63,213 nucleotides of DNA from Oscillatoria salina IIICB1 (lineage in GTDB: Bacteria; Cyanobacteriota; Cyanobacteriia; Cyanobacteriales; SIO1D9): positions 1 to 63,213 of the forward strand of contig NZ_JAAHBQ010000026.1 of assembly GCF_020144665.1 (NCBI RefSeq), in the 5' to 3' direction. Shown in pieces: positions 1 through 9,252 of this stretch. A program made the position numbers and the translations under genes. How positions within the stretch are numbered: the first letter of the stretch is position 1; each line of letters opens with the position of its first letter. The notes beneath the pieces were generated by a model. The model was not told the DNA's origin, made no database searches, and saw nothing but the letters and a program-made list of their open reading frames with translations.

Positions 1-255
1 GTTAGAGCGATCGCGGCTACTGGTTTAACCGTAACTTTCAGTAGGAATAATTCTTGAGGAACGTAGTTTAGCTAGTTCAACTCAAAGGAAATTTTCTAGA
101 AAATGAATACTTTTTCTCGCCCATTACTATTTAGTGATGGGAATTTTATTAGCAATTAATTAATCTGCTGTCGAGATGTTCTTAGTTGCATAATCAGAAT
201 TTTTCATCTCGATATAGAAAGTGACAGATAGATAATTATTAATAAGGAGAAATTT
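1..255. other. Left-edge intergenic region
   Basis: No complete gene is visible. On the plus strand bases 1-57 are open in frame 1 and end in TGA, so they could be the last 18 codons of a gene cut by the window edge. This is too short to test. Bases 242-247 (AAGGAG) are the ribosome binding site of the gene starting at 256. Confidence 0.4.
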
Positions 256-687
256 ATGAAGGGTTCATTAACATATTTAACTACTACTGGTTTAACAGCA
301 GCTTTAGTGGTAAGTGGATTCTTGAATTTAAAATTTTATAACGATATCGAAACAACTAAAAGTAGTTGGCAAAATACTCAGTCTCAACTAGTAAAAACTC
401 GTGAAAAGGTCGATATTTCTGAGCAAGAAATTAGTAAAACTAAGCAGGAAGTTGAAGTTTTAAAGGTAAAAGCAGCAAAATATCTAGCTGCAATCAATAA
501 TTATCAACAACAAGTGAATACTCTTGGTATTTGCTTAGAAGGTGTAGTAAACACAATGGATCGAGTGCCTGTTCAAAATGAAGTCAATGCTTATATGACT
601 TCGTTTACTGTTCAACAGGAATGCGAAGATGCAGGAGGAATTATTGAAGCACATCGCAGTGTAGATACCATGAGCATTGCTTTTTAA
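256..687 (+). CDS. Small membrane-anchored coiled-coil protein, function unknown
   Basis: This is a 143-residue protein I do not recognise. Residues 5-27 are hydrophobic and look like a single N-terminal membrane anchor or uncleaved signal. Residues 30-90 are rich in Q, K, E and S with regular hydrophobic spacing, typical of a coiled coil. Two cysteines in the last third (ICLEG and QQECED) could form a disulfide if that part is outside the cytoplasm. The start is supported by AAGGAG nine bases upstream. Its TAA stop (685-687) directly abuts the TAA of the minus-strand gene that follows, leaving no space for a terminator. A structural or scaffold role at the membrane is possible, but nothing in the sequence shows a function. 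Confidence 0.65.
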   Translation: MKGSLTYLTTTGLTAALVVSGFLNLKFYNDIETTKSSWQNTQSQLVKTREKVDISEQEISKTKQEVEVLKVKAAKYLAAINNYQQQVNTLGICLEGVVNTMDRVPVQNEVNAYMTSFTVQQECEDAGGIIEAHRSVDTMSIAF

Positions 688-2061
688 TTAGTATTCGGGA
701 CAGGAAAGGGTATAGTTCCATCGAGTAGTTGGTTTGTCTGGGTTTCCTATGATAATTACTTCTACACGTGCGGAATTTCCTCGTAAGGAACCAGTTACAG
801 TATTTTTACCAGAAACAAAGCCAGTATCTATTAAATAACGACCTTCGTAAATGACTTGTAAGCGATCGGGAATGTCAAACAGATCGTAGGAAATTTCAAA
901 ATTTCCTTCGGTTGCGGTTAGCTGAATGGTTTTTCTACTTCCTTCTTGTCCGCCGCTATCTTGTTGTTGAGAACAAACTCCATAGCCTCTTTCTTTGGCG
1001 AGAAAAACTTGTAATTCGATGGGTTCGTCGTTGAGGTTAAATGGTTGAATGGGATCGGGTGCATTTTCTCCTGAATAGTTATATTTCTGACTTGCGGGTA
1101 CGGTGACTCCTTGGGGATTTTTGGCAGTTTGGACGATCGCTTCTCCCTCAAATACTCTGACTTCGATCCCGTTGCTGGTATTAATCGTTTGGAGTAAGGT
1201 TTTTTCGTTTGTGCTTGGCTTGACAATAATATCTTTTTTTCCTTTAATTCGGAACGCACAGAAGGTTGCACCTTGGGCGGTTGCTTGTTGCCATAAATCA
1301 CTGGCTATTTTAGTCATTTGAGAACCATTTCCTTTGGCGGAAAAGACTCGGTTGTTAGCACAATCGATTAAGGCGGTTAAGTCTTGTTCTCGGTTATGCC
1401 AAAAGTCTAAGGTAACTGGGGTACAGTTGCTACCCCCATTGGCTCGACATTGTTGGAGTGGTTGCTGACAAACTTCTTCGCTGGGAGCAACAGTGAACCA
1501 AGCTTGACCGGAGTCTGCGAGTACGGTGCAGTAGTAAAGTGTGCCGCGAGGAATGCTTTGTTTGAGGGAGTCAAAGGTGTAGAGTGGTTCAGAGTCGGTT
1601 AGTTGAGCGCCGCGATCGCTTCCACTGGGACGAACCCGAATTCCTCTTTCACAACCTCTTGCTGCTCTTCTACCTTTGGTATTCCACTGGATCACCTCAG
1701 TGTCACCTTGACGAGCCGAACAAGGTAAGTAATAGAGGGTAATTTCTTGATTTTTGGTATCAGCTTGTACTTCTAAGAGGAGATCGCGATTCTGGCGATC
1801 GAAGAAACGTAGGGAACTGTAAGCGCGACTACTCGCAGGTAAGTAGAGTGCGTCAGTATATTTTCTCAACTCGCTTTCTAGATCCGCAGGTTCGAGTCTG
1901 TTTCCCCGACGAATGGAAATTTCTCGCGGTCCGACAACATTGGTAATTCTGGCATATTCGGGGATGACTGCATAAGTGCTGGTGGCTGCGAAAGTGTAAA
2001 TTGGCGCGATCGCGGCTGTGAAAATTGCTCTCCAAACCGTTTTCAGTTTATATTTCTTCAT
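688..2061 (-). CDS. Secreted FecR-like domain protein, function unknown
   Basis: This 457-residue protein begins with a clear signal peptide: KKYK, then a hydrophobic stretch, then a likely cleavage after STYA near residue 31. The N-terminal 100 residues (EISIRRGNRLEPADLE and following) and a block near residues 297-335 (VRVFEGEAIVQTA and VTVPASQKY) resemble the FecR-like beta-rich domain, which in cyanobacteria is often found in exported proteins without a FecI partner. It contains about nine cysteines outside the signal peptide, which suggests disulfides in the periplasm. It lies 103 bases downstream of the caspase/STAND gene on the same strand, so it could be read through from that cluster, but the gap allows its own promoter. 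The FecR call is tentative and no ligand or partner can be named. Confidence 0.6.
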   Translation of the reverse strand: MKKYKLKTVWRAIFTAAIAPIYTFAATSTYAVIPEYARITNVVGPREISIRRGNRLEPADLESELRKYTDALYLPASSRAYSSLRFFDRQNRDLLLEVQADTKNQEITLYYLPCSARQGDTEVIQWNTKGRRAARGCERGIRVRPSGSDRGAQLTDSEPLYTFDSLKQSIPRGTLYYCTVLADSGQAWFTVAPSEEVCQQPLQQCRANGGSNCTPVTLDFWHNREQDLTALIDCANNRVFSAKGNGSQMTKIASDLWQQATAQGATFCAFRIKGKKDIIVKPSTNEKTLLQTINTSNGIEVRVFEGEAIVQTAKNPQGVTVPASQKYNYSGENAPDPIQPFNLNDEPIELQVFLAKERGYGVCSQQQDSGGQEGSRKTIQLTATEGNFEISYDLFDIPDRLQVIYEGRYLIDTGFVSGKNTVTGSLRGNSARVEVIIIGNPDKPTTRWNYTLSCPEY

Positions 2062-2164
2062 CTTTCAAAGACCATAAATACTTCTATCTGGATCTCTGGT
2101 TTTTGCCCCTGAATTTATACGTAAATGCCTTTTTTGTTATATTTCTTTACCTTTTTCCCCGAAA

Positions 2165-5100
2165 TTAAATCTCATTCTCAACAGGAATTAATTTACACTC
2201 ACTCAAGCGGGCTTCTAATTGAGAAGTTGCGACAGGATTTAAAGATAACTTGAATGTCAAAGTTTCTCCCTCTAATTCCTGACATTGAGGCGCTTCAAAA
2301 GCATCTGTTTCTCCATACCAACTACATCTATTTTCAGTGGCTCTTTTCCACAACTCTTCTATTTCTTTTAATGTCTCGCAAGGAATTTGTTGAGCTTCCC
2401 TTGATTCGGTTAAATAACCATTATTATCCCAGTCTGCTTTTGCGCCATTTTCCCGCAGCAAAATTGCATAACTTGTCTTTAATGCTCCGTTGTATGCGTT
2501 TTCAAAATCTGCCAATCTATCACTTGCTAACTGACGACCAAAATTACCAGCTTTTAGTTCATCTTCGAGTTGCGGTAGGCGATATTCACGAATTAATTCA
2601 GCGAGAGATTTTTCCGCTTTTTCGCGATAATCTTCAATTATTTTTATTTCTTGTGAAGATAACTGTTCTTTGACTTGACTTTCTTCATTTATTGTGTTAA
2701 GAGAATACAAAATTCGCTGGAATACTCCCATTGCTAACTCGACATTTTCTTGCTCTCTATGTCTCTCACCATTACGAAAATAATTAGGTAATTCTTGAGT
2801 AATTTCTTTAACTAAGTTTGGCGTAATTACGTTATTATCAATATTAGCTAATATCTGTTCGATCCGAATTTGTTGCTGTGCTTTTAAAGTCAAGATACCC
2901 AAACCACTAAAAATTAGTACAACTACTGCGGAAATACCACTAATTCGTAGTTGATTTCTAGTTCTAACTCGACGACTTAATTGAATATATTTTTGTTCGC
3001 TTTTATCTAATTCGTTGCGATAATTAAAATAAAATTTTTCGGCTTCTTTTAGCTGTTTACCGCGAAGCAAATAATCTCCCTGTTCGTTATTTATTTGCCA
3101 TTTTTTAGCTTGGTTTTTAATTTGTTCTAATTCGCGCAAATGCTGGCGATTTTCTGCTAACCACCAACGTAAAGTTGACCAATGACGAATTAAAATTTCG
3201 TGAGCAACTTCGACGGTATTTTCTGTTTGCAGTGTCGTTAATTCTTGAGCAATTTCAAGATTTTCTCGTTTTCTGAGGAGAGTTTGCGTAAAGTTAACTA
3301 ATTGCTGTTTCAAACTAGAGGTGTTATTGTCGTTTTCTCCCGATTGAGGAGTTAAGCTTTTATTTTGAATACCAACTCGATCGTTTTCTTCTTGATTAAC
3401 AACAATTAGTTTAGCTTCAATAAATTTTTGCAGAGTTGTCTCGACTAATTCTGGTGAATATTTCGGAACAAAAAGAGCAGATTTATTAACTCTTCGTCGC
3501 GTCTCTTCAGTTCCTTCTCCCAATTGAATTAAAGAAAGAAAAATCCATTCAGCACAATTTTGCTCTTGTATAGATAAATTCTCATACACTTCTTGTGCTT
3601 TGCGTTCTAAAACTCCTTTTAAGCCGCCGATTTTTTCTTGATAAGCAGTTAAAGTCAATTTTCCAGTTTCTTTGTCTCGTTCTTCCCATAATTTTTCTAA
3701 GACAAATTCTAGCAAAGGAAGATTAACTGCCGCATTTTCTAGGTCGTCTAATAAGACATTAACTAATTCTGCTTCTACTTCTAATTGTACTTGCTTGGCT
3801 GGTTCAATGATGACTTCTCGATAGGTTTCAATATCGGTAAAAGTCGGCGGAACTAAGATACTATGCTGCTGTAAATAAGCCGAAATTTCAGTTACTTCTA
3901 AACAAGCAGCGATAAAATCAGAGCGTAGCGCGATCGCTAGTTTAAATTTATCACTTGCATAGGTTAAAGCTTCGCCCATCAAATCGAAAAATTTTTCTCT
4001 TTCACTAACGGTCGATAAAGTAAATAATTCTTCAAATTGGTCTACTACTAATAATACCATTGGTTCCGGTCTTTTTCGCAACCAACAAACAAAACTTTCT
4101 CCTCCTAAAAGCAACAAACCTTCGCTCAATTCTAAACTGGTTTCTTCATCGGCTAAAATTCGCGCTAAACTTTGTAAAGGATGTTGTCCCGGACGAAAAG
4201 ATTTACACCACCATTGCTCGCTTCCAGGAATTTGTTTTCCTTGTCGAATTTGAGCCATTAAACCAGCTTGGAGAACAGAAGATTTTCCGCTTCCAGATGC
4301 ACCAACTACCGCTAAAAAGTTTTCTTTTGCTAAATGATTAATTAATCTTTGGGTTAAACTTTTTCTTCCATAAAAATAAACTGCATCTTGTTCCCGAAAA
4401 GCCCTTAATCCGAGATAAGGACAAATTCCTAAATCTACATTTCTTGCTATTCCTTGAATTCCGCTTGCACTGGGAATAATTTCAATAACATCTTGCACTC
4501 CCGAAAGCCAAAATTCGGGTTTACTTGTGCTAGTTACAAGTTGCTTTTGGATTTCATAAATCCAGCTAGCAATTGCTAATCCATTTTGCTGATTAGCTGC
4601 AATTAAACTATTCAGTAAAGCTTGGGTGAATTCTTCGGAATTCTCGGAATTGCTCGTCCCAGCAAGGATACATTGACTATATTCTGATTCTAACCTTAAA
4701 TCTTCGAGCCATTCGTCAATAAACTCGCTTTGGGGACAGTCGATAATCAGAATTTGTTGCTTTACTTTTCCGTGACGTAGTTGTTGTCGTAGCCAAGTGC
4801 GACTAATTTGGATATCTTCGTTAAGAACTAAGGAAGATTCGCCAGAAGAACTTGTTTTAATTTCTCCCCGGAGGTATAATAACGTTGTAGATTTTTGTTT
4901 TGATTCAGCTTCAGAATCAACTCGCAAGCAAGTTTGAATTGCTAAGTGTAAATCCGGTAAATTTCTCGCTTGAGGATGCCAATATTGAAGCTGAAAATCA
5001 CCTTTATTAGCAAGTTGAGTGCTTAATTGTCTGGTAACGCTATCGCTAATTTCTCCGACTACGATTAATGCTTGTCGAGGCGATTGATAACTAACTTTTT

Positions 5101-5965
5101 GGCTTTTTAACCCCAAAGTCATTTCACCCACGGCTTCGACGATTAATTTTGGGGTCTGGAGGGGACATTTTTCTTCCGATCCTTCTTCACCGCGACTACT
5201 TTTTTGTCTACTAATTAATTCAAGCTGTTGGTTGAGTTTATCAATGTAAGCTAAAGTGCGATGATAAACATATTTATAAAGTCCTTTAACTTCAATTATA
5301 CCCTCCGAATTAGCCGCTTCTCCTTGCAATCCTCGGATTAAATAATAAGTAAAAACTCCATGTCCTAATTCAGTAAATTCCCACGATTGTTGGTCTTCAT
5401 CACAAGAAAGTAAAGCATAAAAGTTTTTCTTTTGTCTAGCTTGTTTTTCCGCTTGTTGCTGAAGAGTTTCGACTAATTTTAGATTAATTCCTCTTAAAGT
5501 TAAACCACCACTGTGACAAGCATCAAGAATTACCAGTTGTTGTTTTGCAGAACAATTACTCAATTTTGTCAACAACTCTTGCATGGTTAAACTGTTAACT
5601 AAATTGTCTGTCTGAGTATTTTTTAGACACAAGACAGCTTGCTGGTTTTCGTGGAGGATACCGTGACAAGAAAAGTAAACTATCAGCGTATCTTGGGGGT
5701 TGGCAGAGGTAACAATTTCCTGTAAACTATTACGCACCGCCGCTAAATCTGGAATGCGATCGCTATTTTGGTGATGGACAAATATTTTCTTATTGCTAAA
5801 CTTAGCAGTAGCTTCTGTAAATGCTGTTGCTAATTCCTGACAGTCTGCGACTGCATATTTGAGTCTATCGAGACTTTTATCTTCATATTCGCTTACTCCT
5901 ACTAGCAGGAGAAAAACTTTCTCTTCTCCAGTTTCTAGATGCTTGTTTCCCTTTCGCTTCGGCAT
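2165..5965 (-). CDS. Caspase (peptidase C14)-nSTAND1 NTPase membrane protein
   Basis: This is a 1266-residue multidomain protein. Residues 15-245 are a caspase/metacaspase domain with the catalytic dyad in SCHG (His101) and DACHSGG (Cys150). Residues 297-495 show the same strand pattern without the dyad (YLRGE where SCHG would be, IDCPQS where DACHS would be), so they look like a degenerate second caspase fold. Residues 513-900 are an nSTAND1-type NTPase with CPYLGLRAF, Walker A GASGSGKSS (555-563) and Walker B VVDQFEEL (640-647). One membrane segment lies at about 1008-1028, followed by a helical C-terminal region of unknown fold. Family knowledge says STAND NTPases sense signals and oligomerise to activate an effector, here a cysteine protease that would cleave after Arg or Lys if it is metacaspase-like. 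It starts 30 bases after the DUF1822 gene and is probably co-transcribed with it. Confidence 0.88.
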   Translation of the reverse strand: MPKRKGNKHLETGEEKVFLLLVGVSEYEDKSLDRLKYAVADCQELATAFTEATAKFSNKKIFVHHQNSDRIPDLAAVRNSLQEIVTSANPQDTLIVYFSCHGILHENQQAVLCLKNTQTDNLVNSLTMQELLTKLSNCSAKQQLVILDACHSGGLTLRGINLKLVETLQQQAEKQARQKKNFYALLSCDEDQQSWEFTELGHGVFTYYLIRGLQGEAANSEGIIEVKGLYKYVYHRTLAYIDKLNQQLELISRQKSSRGEEGSEEKCPLQTPKLIVEAVGEMTLGLKSQKVSYQSPRQALIVVGEISDSVTRQLSTQLANKGDFQLQYWHPQARNLPDLHLAIQTCLRVDSEAESKQKSTTLLYLRGEIKTSSSGESSLVLNEDIQISRTWLRQQLRHGKVKQQILIIDCPQSEFIDEWLEDLRLESEYSQCILAGTSNSENSEEFTQALLNSLIAANQQNGLAIASWIYEIQKQLVTSTSKPEFWLSGVQDVIEIIPSASGIQGIARNVDLGICPYLGLRAFREQDAVYFYGRKSLTQRLINHLAKENFLAVVGASGSGKSSVLQAGLMAQIRQGKQIPGSEQWWCKSFRPGQHPLQSLARILADEETSLELSEGLLLLGGESFVCWLRKRPEPMVLLVVDQFEELFTLSTVSEREKFFDLMGEALTYASDKFKLAIALRSDFIAACLEVTEISAYLQQHSILVPPTFTDIETYREVIIEPAKQVQLEVEAELVNVLLDDLENAAVNLPLLEFVLEKLWEERDKETGKLTLTAYQEKIGGLKGVLERKAQEVYENLSIQEQNCAEWIFLSLIQLGEGTEETRRRVNKSALFVPKYSPELVETTLQKFIEAKLIVVNQEENDRVGIQNKSLTPQSGENDNNTSSLKQQLVNFTQTLLRKRENLEIAQELTTLQTENTVEVAHEILIRHWSTLRWWLAENRQHLRELEQIKNQAKKWQINNEQGDYLLRGKQLKEAEKFYFNYRNELDKSEQKYIQLSRRVRTRNQLRISGISAVVVLIFSGLGILTLKAQQQIRIEQILANIDNNVITPNLVKEITQELPNYFRNGERHREQENVELAMGVFQRILYSLNTINEESQVKEQLSSQEIKIIEDYREKAEKSLAELIREYRLPQLEDELKAGNFGRQLASDRLADFENAYNGALKTSYAILLRENGAKADWDNNGYLTESREAQQIPCETLKEIEELWKRATENRCSWYGETDAFEAPQCQELEGETLTFKLSLNPVATSQLEARLSECKLIPVENEI

Positions 5966-5995
5966 TTTTCAACTAAGATTTGGTAAGCAGTTTAA

Positions 5996-7168
5996 CTAAA
6001 ATCGAAGAATTTCGCGATCGTAATTTTCTGGAATTGGTTCAGTTTCCCAAACTAATCCTTCTCCTGGTTCTAATTCTACCTCAATAGTTAACTCTTCAAC
6101 TGCTGTTGTCGCCAAATCTTCATTATCTTCAAAAGGCTGTAAATCTTCAGTTAAAATTATTAATTTAAACCCTTCAGGAATTAGTCCACCAAGAGCTAAA
6201 TTTCGTAATTTAAAAGCCGCTTCTGGTTCTTCTTGAGTACCGGAAACTGATATTTGTAACTCATATTCTTGTCCAGCAATAACTAACTTACGAGATAAAA
6301 TAGTCGGTCTTTCTGCGGGAGTTATTTCACCTCTTGCTCCGGCTAAACTTTCCAAATTAAAAGTTCGCCAACCTATTTGTTCTGGTAACTCAGAAATACC
6401 ATTTTTTAACCATTGAAATACCGACCATTGTTCTTGAATTCCCAGACGTTTTTGATATAAGATTTTCCGCCAACCACCATGTTCTAATAATGCTCCCCAA
6501 AGCTGAAATGGTACTGTTCGACGGGGAAAAGCCACTTCAGTATTTCCTAAGCGTGTCAGTAAATTATTCGCTTGTTCTTGTGGTAAACTAGGTAAAGAAT
6601 CAAGAGATTTCCTGGTTGTTTCTTCGGGACAAATTTCTAAGCCTAACATCAACAAATCTAAATCTTGATTAAGAAATTCTTCGTCGAGACTGTAAGTGCG
6701 ATCGCGTGACGAGTAATTTTCCTGTTGCTTTAGTTGTAAATGGGTTGTATATCCCACAAATTGCACAATTTCCGCTTCGGTATCGACTTGGATAGCAAGA
6801 TAATAATCTCCCGCCCAACTCGGAATGTCAACCCATTCTTGAGGAACTCTTATTTCGCTGGTATCGATAGTTTCACTGGGAACTAAAATTAAGCGTTTTG
6901 TTCCTAAATTAATTGCCGAACCATTAACAAATTCCCAAAAACTATTGTAGATTGATTCTTGTTGCCAAATTGTCGGTTTTGTGCAAGCTTCTGCTTCTAG
7001 CCACGGAAAAATCGTATCGAGACAAATTCGATTCAAATAAGCTCTCCAACGACTTTGAGGTGAAGAGAAAGGTTGGCTTTTTTCCCAAGTTTGGGCAATT
7101 TTTTCTCGATCGATTTCCAACCATAAATTAGTTGATTTGGCAAGGATTTCTTGAGTAGAGTCGATCAT
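5996..7168 (-). CDS. DUF1822 family protein
   Basis: This 390-residue protein matches the cyanobacterial DUF1822 family by its N-terminal pattern (LEIDREKIAQTWE, then RWRAYLNRICLD, then FPWLE) and by the later WxxP and L-Q-IGWR blocks. It has no signal peptide or membrane segment, so it is probably cytoplasmic. The C-terminal third, with RKLVIAGQEYELQISV and many acidic residues, looks beta-rich. The molecular function of the family is not known. The gene sits three bases downstream of the sigma-like gene and 30 bases upstream of the caspase/STAND gene, all on the minus strand, so the three are almost certainly one unit. Such proximity suggests that it bridges the sigma-like protein and the caspase protein, for example as an adaptor or inhibitor, but that is inference. 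Confidence 0.8.
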   Translation of the reverse strand: MIDSTQEILAKSTNLWLEIDREKIAQTWEKSQPFSSPQSRWRAYLNRICLDTIFPWLEAEACTKPTIWQQESIYNSFWEFVNGSAINLGTKRLILVPSETIDTSEIRVPQEWVDIPSWAGDYYLAIQVDTEAEIVQFVGYTTHLQLKQQENYSSRDRTYSLDEEFLNQDLDLLMLGLEICPEETTRKSLDSLPSLPQEQANNLLTRLGNTEVAFPRRTVPFQLWGALLEHGGWRKILYQKRLGIQEQWSVFQWLKNGISELPEQIGWRTFNLESLAGARGEITPAERPTILSRKLVIAGQEYELQISVSGTQEEPEAAFKLRNLALGGLIPEGFKLIILTEDLQPFEDNEDLATTAVEELTIEVELEPGEGLVWETEPIPENYDREILRF

Positions 7169-7171
7169 GAT

Positions 7172-8392
7172 TTAACTTTCCTTTAAAATTAGACATTTTT
7201 CGAGCCACTCTTCAATAGTTGCTCCCATTTGTTCTAATACGACAGTGTTGAGCGAAATATGCAGTTTTGTTTTTACCCACTCAGCAAATTCTTTAACTAA
7301 AGCTTTTTTAAGTTTGGCTAGACTACGAGAAACTACATACTGTTTTTTCTTATTTCCGAATAATTGAAGAGAAATTTCTTGTTGGGTAAGTTCCTGACCG
7401 TAATATAATCGAGCAATATCAAGCAATTGCTGTTTTTTGGGGTCGTTGGCGAGTTTAGCTAAGGCAGCAGTTAAGATAGAATTGATTTGCTCTTGTTCTG
7501 AGATACGCTGTTGTTGTTCTTCTTGTTCGATTAGGGGCGTAAGTAAAGATTCTGCTGGAGATTCTGGTAAAATATCTTGTAATTCGCCAGTTTCTTGTCC
7601 GGAAAGCGGTGCATTTAGAGAACGATTTTGCGGTGCGATGTAATTACGCACTGCGGTTGCACATTCGTTTAACCATTGTTGAATTGTTGCTGCATTTATT
7701 TCGCTTTCAGAAGGGTTTAATTGACTGATTCTTTCGCTATTATAAAGTTGAGCGATCGCGTTCCAAGTTTCTCGATCCGGTTCGGCTGTTTTCGTGTTAC
7801 TTTTTGCTTGGGTAGGAACGTGCAAAATTTTAAAGCAGTCCCAAGCTAAGAGGTACTTATCTATTTTTGCCGCAGCTACACCGTAAGTTGCTAAAGATTG
7901 TTTAAGTCGTCTTTCACTGGTGCGACGCAGTAAGCTAAAATCACTGTAGCCTAATGCCTGATTAACCTGACGCAACTCATCGATAATTCCTTTCTCAAAA
8001 GCAACCGCAGCGTAACCTTTGAAACTACTGCCATGCTGAGAGTTAAAATTTCGCAAAACTTTGTCTACTCTGGCGATCGCGATCTGAAAATAGTCTGATA
8101 AACTATATTCAGTAAACCTGAGTCTGGCTCTGATTTTGTTCGCCGCATAATAACCAGTTTCTTGTAAATAAGCATACAAATGTTCGCGAGCTGTTTTTGA
8201 GTAACAGTCTTGCCATACTTGATGCCAGTATAGCGCCCAAAATTCGGCTTGCTCTTTTCCCGATGGCGATCGTGCTAAACTTTTTTCCATACTTTGACGC
8301 AACTTTGCATCTGAATTCCAGCCACCAAAGCAGTCTTCCTTAAACTCTAGGAAAGTAGAAAATATGTTGATTAAGTCTTGACGAGGTTGCAT
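7172..8392 (-). CDS. Sigma-70-like protein, divergent
   Basis: This is a 406-residue protein with the layout of a group of divergent cyanobacterial sigma-70-like proteins. Residues 100-190 resemble sigma region 2 (SDYFQIAIARVDKVL, then GYAAVAFEKGIIDELR). Residues 318-372 resemble the region 4 helix-turn-helix (LDIARLYYGQELTQQEIS, then YVVSRSLAKLKKAL). The middle, about 190-310, is a low-complexity Q/E/N-rich linker. The extension of about 40 residues after region 4 is not typical of a plain sigma factor. It is the first gene of the minus-strand unit with DUF1822 and the caspase/STAND protein. It could direct transcription of its own unit or act as a DNA-binding adaptor without sigma activity. 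The sequence does not decide between these. Confidence 0.75.
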   Translation of the reverse strand: MQPRQDLINIFSTFLEFKEDCFGGWNSDAKLRQSMEKSLARSPSGKEQAEFWALYWHQVWQDCYSKTAREHLYAYLQETGYYAANKIRARLRFTEYSLSDYFQIAIARVDKVLRNFNSQHGSSFKGYAAVAFEKGIIDELRQVNQALGYSDFSLLRRTSERRLKQSLATYGVAAAKIDKYLLAWDCFKILHVPTQAKSNTKTAEPDRETWNAIAQLYNSERISQLNPSESEINAATIQQWLNECATAVRNYIAPQNRSLNAPLSGQETGELQDILPESPAESLLTPLIEQEEQQQRISEQEQINSILTAALAKLANDPKKQQLLDIARLYYGQELTQQEISLQLFGNKKKQYVVSRSLAKLKKALVKEFAEWVKTKLHISLNTVVLEQMGATIEEWLEKCLILKES

Positions 8393-8576
8393 AAATTAAA
8401 TTTTTGGGAAAAACTGTATAATTTAATACTTAATTCCTAGTCGGGTATGTCGATCTGAAGTTATTATATTTAATAAATTCAAGCTATGACAATTATTCAA
8501 GCTCGTCAAATTTCTTGAAGTGACGTTTATCTCCCAGGAATGTTAAGACTAGAAATAATTTGGCAAGTCATCAAAC
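8393..8576. promoter_or_regulatory. Divergent intergenic region between sigma-like unit and esterase
   Basis: This 184-base AT-rich stretch separates two divergent units and must carry the promoters of both. No convincing -35/-10 pair, palindrome or riboswitch was found by eye. Confidence 0.35.
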
Positions 8577-9236
8577 ATGAAAAAAATTCGCTGGCTGTAT
8601 TTGCTAACCTGTTTCTTCGCTTCGCTGTTAATTTTTACCAGTTGTAGTGGAGAAATTAATAATGTTAAAAATCTTCAGGCAGGTGTCGGAGAGCAAATTA
8701 TCATCTTGGGTGATAGCATTGCTTCAGGCTATGGTGTAGCTGAAGCAGAAGCTTTTCCTGCTGTCCTCAGCCAAAAGTTAGATTTACCAATTTTAAATAA
8801 AGGTGTCAGTGGTGATACAACCGCAATGGGTTTAAGTCGTTTAGAAAAAGACGTACTTGCAGAAAATCCTTGGTTAGTAATTGTGGAGTTGGGTGGAAAC
8901 GATTATCTCCGCAAGATACCTAAGTTAGAAACCGAAGAAAACTTGCGAAAAATTGTCACATCTATTCAAGAAAAACAAGCAATTGTTGTTCTTTTAGGGA
9001 TGAATCTCGGTATAGTAAAAGATGAGTACGAAGAAATTTACGATCGCGTCGCGGCTGATACGGGCGCTTATCTAATTCCTCAAGTGTTAAAAGGAATTTT
9101 AGACGAGAGCCGCCATCGACAAGACGATGTTATTCACCCAAATGCGACGGGACATAAAATTTTAGCAGAACGCATAGCGAAAGATTTGCAACCCTTGTTA
9201 GCAAAGGCAAAATTGCCACCGGCACTCAAAAAATGA
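8577..9236 (+). CDS. SGNH-family arylesterase / lysophospholipase L1-like lipoprotein
   Basis: This 219-residue protein is a TesA-type SGNH hydrolase. Its blocks are all present: block I GDSIASGYG with the catalytic Ser (residues 45-53), block II NKGVSGDT with the oxyanion Gly, block III GGNDYLR with the oxyanion Asn, and block V DVIHPNATGH with the Asp-His pair. The N-terminus has a hydrophobic segment ending in FTSC, a plausible lipobox, so the enzyme is probably a membrane-anchored lipoprotein outside the cytoplasm. Family members hydrolyse acyl esters, thioesters or lysophospholipids, and the substrate here is unknown. The next gene, a Cu/Zn superoxide dismutase lipoprotein, begins 16 bases downstream and is likely co-transcribed. 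Confidence 0.88.
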   Translation: MKKIRWLYLLTCFFASLLIFTSCSGEINNVKNLQAGVGEQIIILGDSIASGYGVAEAEAFPAVLSQKLDLPILNKGVSGDTTAMGLSRLEKDVLAENPWLVIVELGGNDYLRKIPKLETEENLRKIVTSIQEKQAIVVLLGMNLGIVKDEYEEIYDRVAADTGAYLIPQVLKGILDESRHRQDDVIHPNATGHKILAERIAKDLQPLLAKAKLPPALKK

Positions 9237-9252
9237 AGAATTAAGGAAGATC

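Noticed and set aside
1-57. C-terminal end of a plus-strand gene
   Set aside because: Eighteen open codons are not enough to tell coding from chance.
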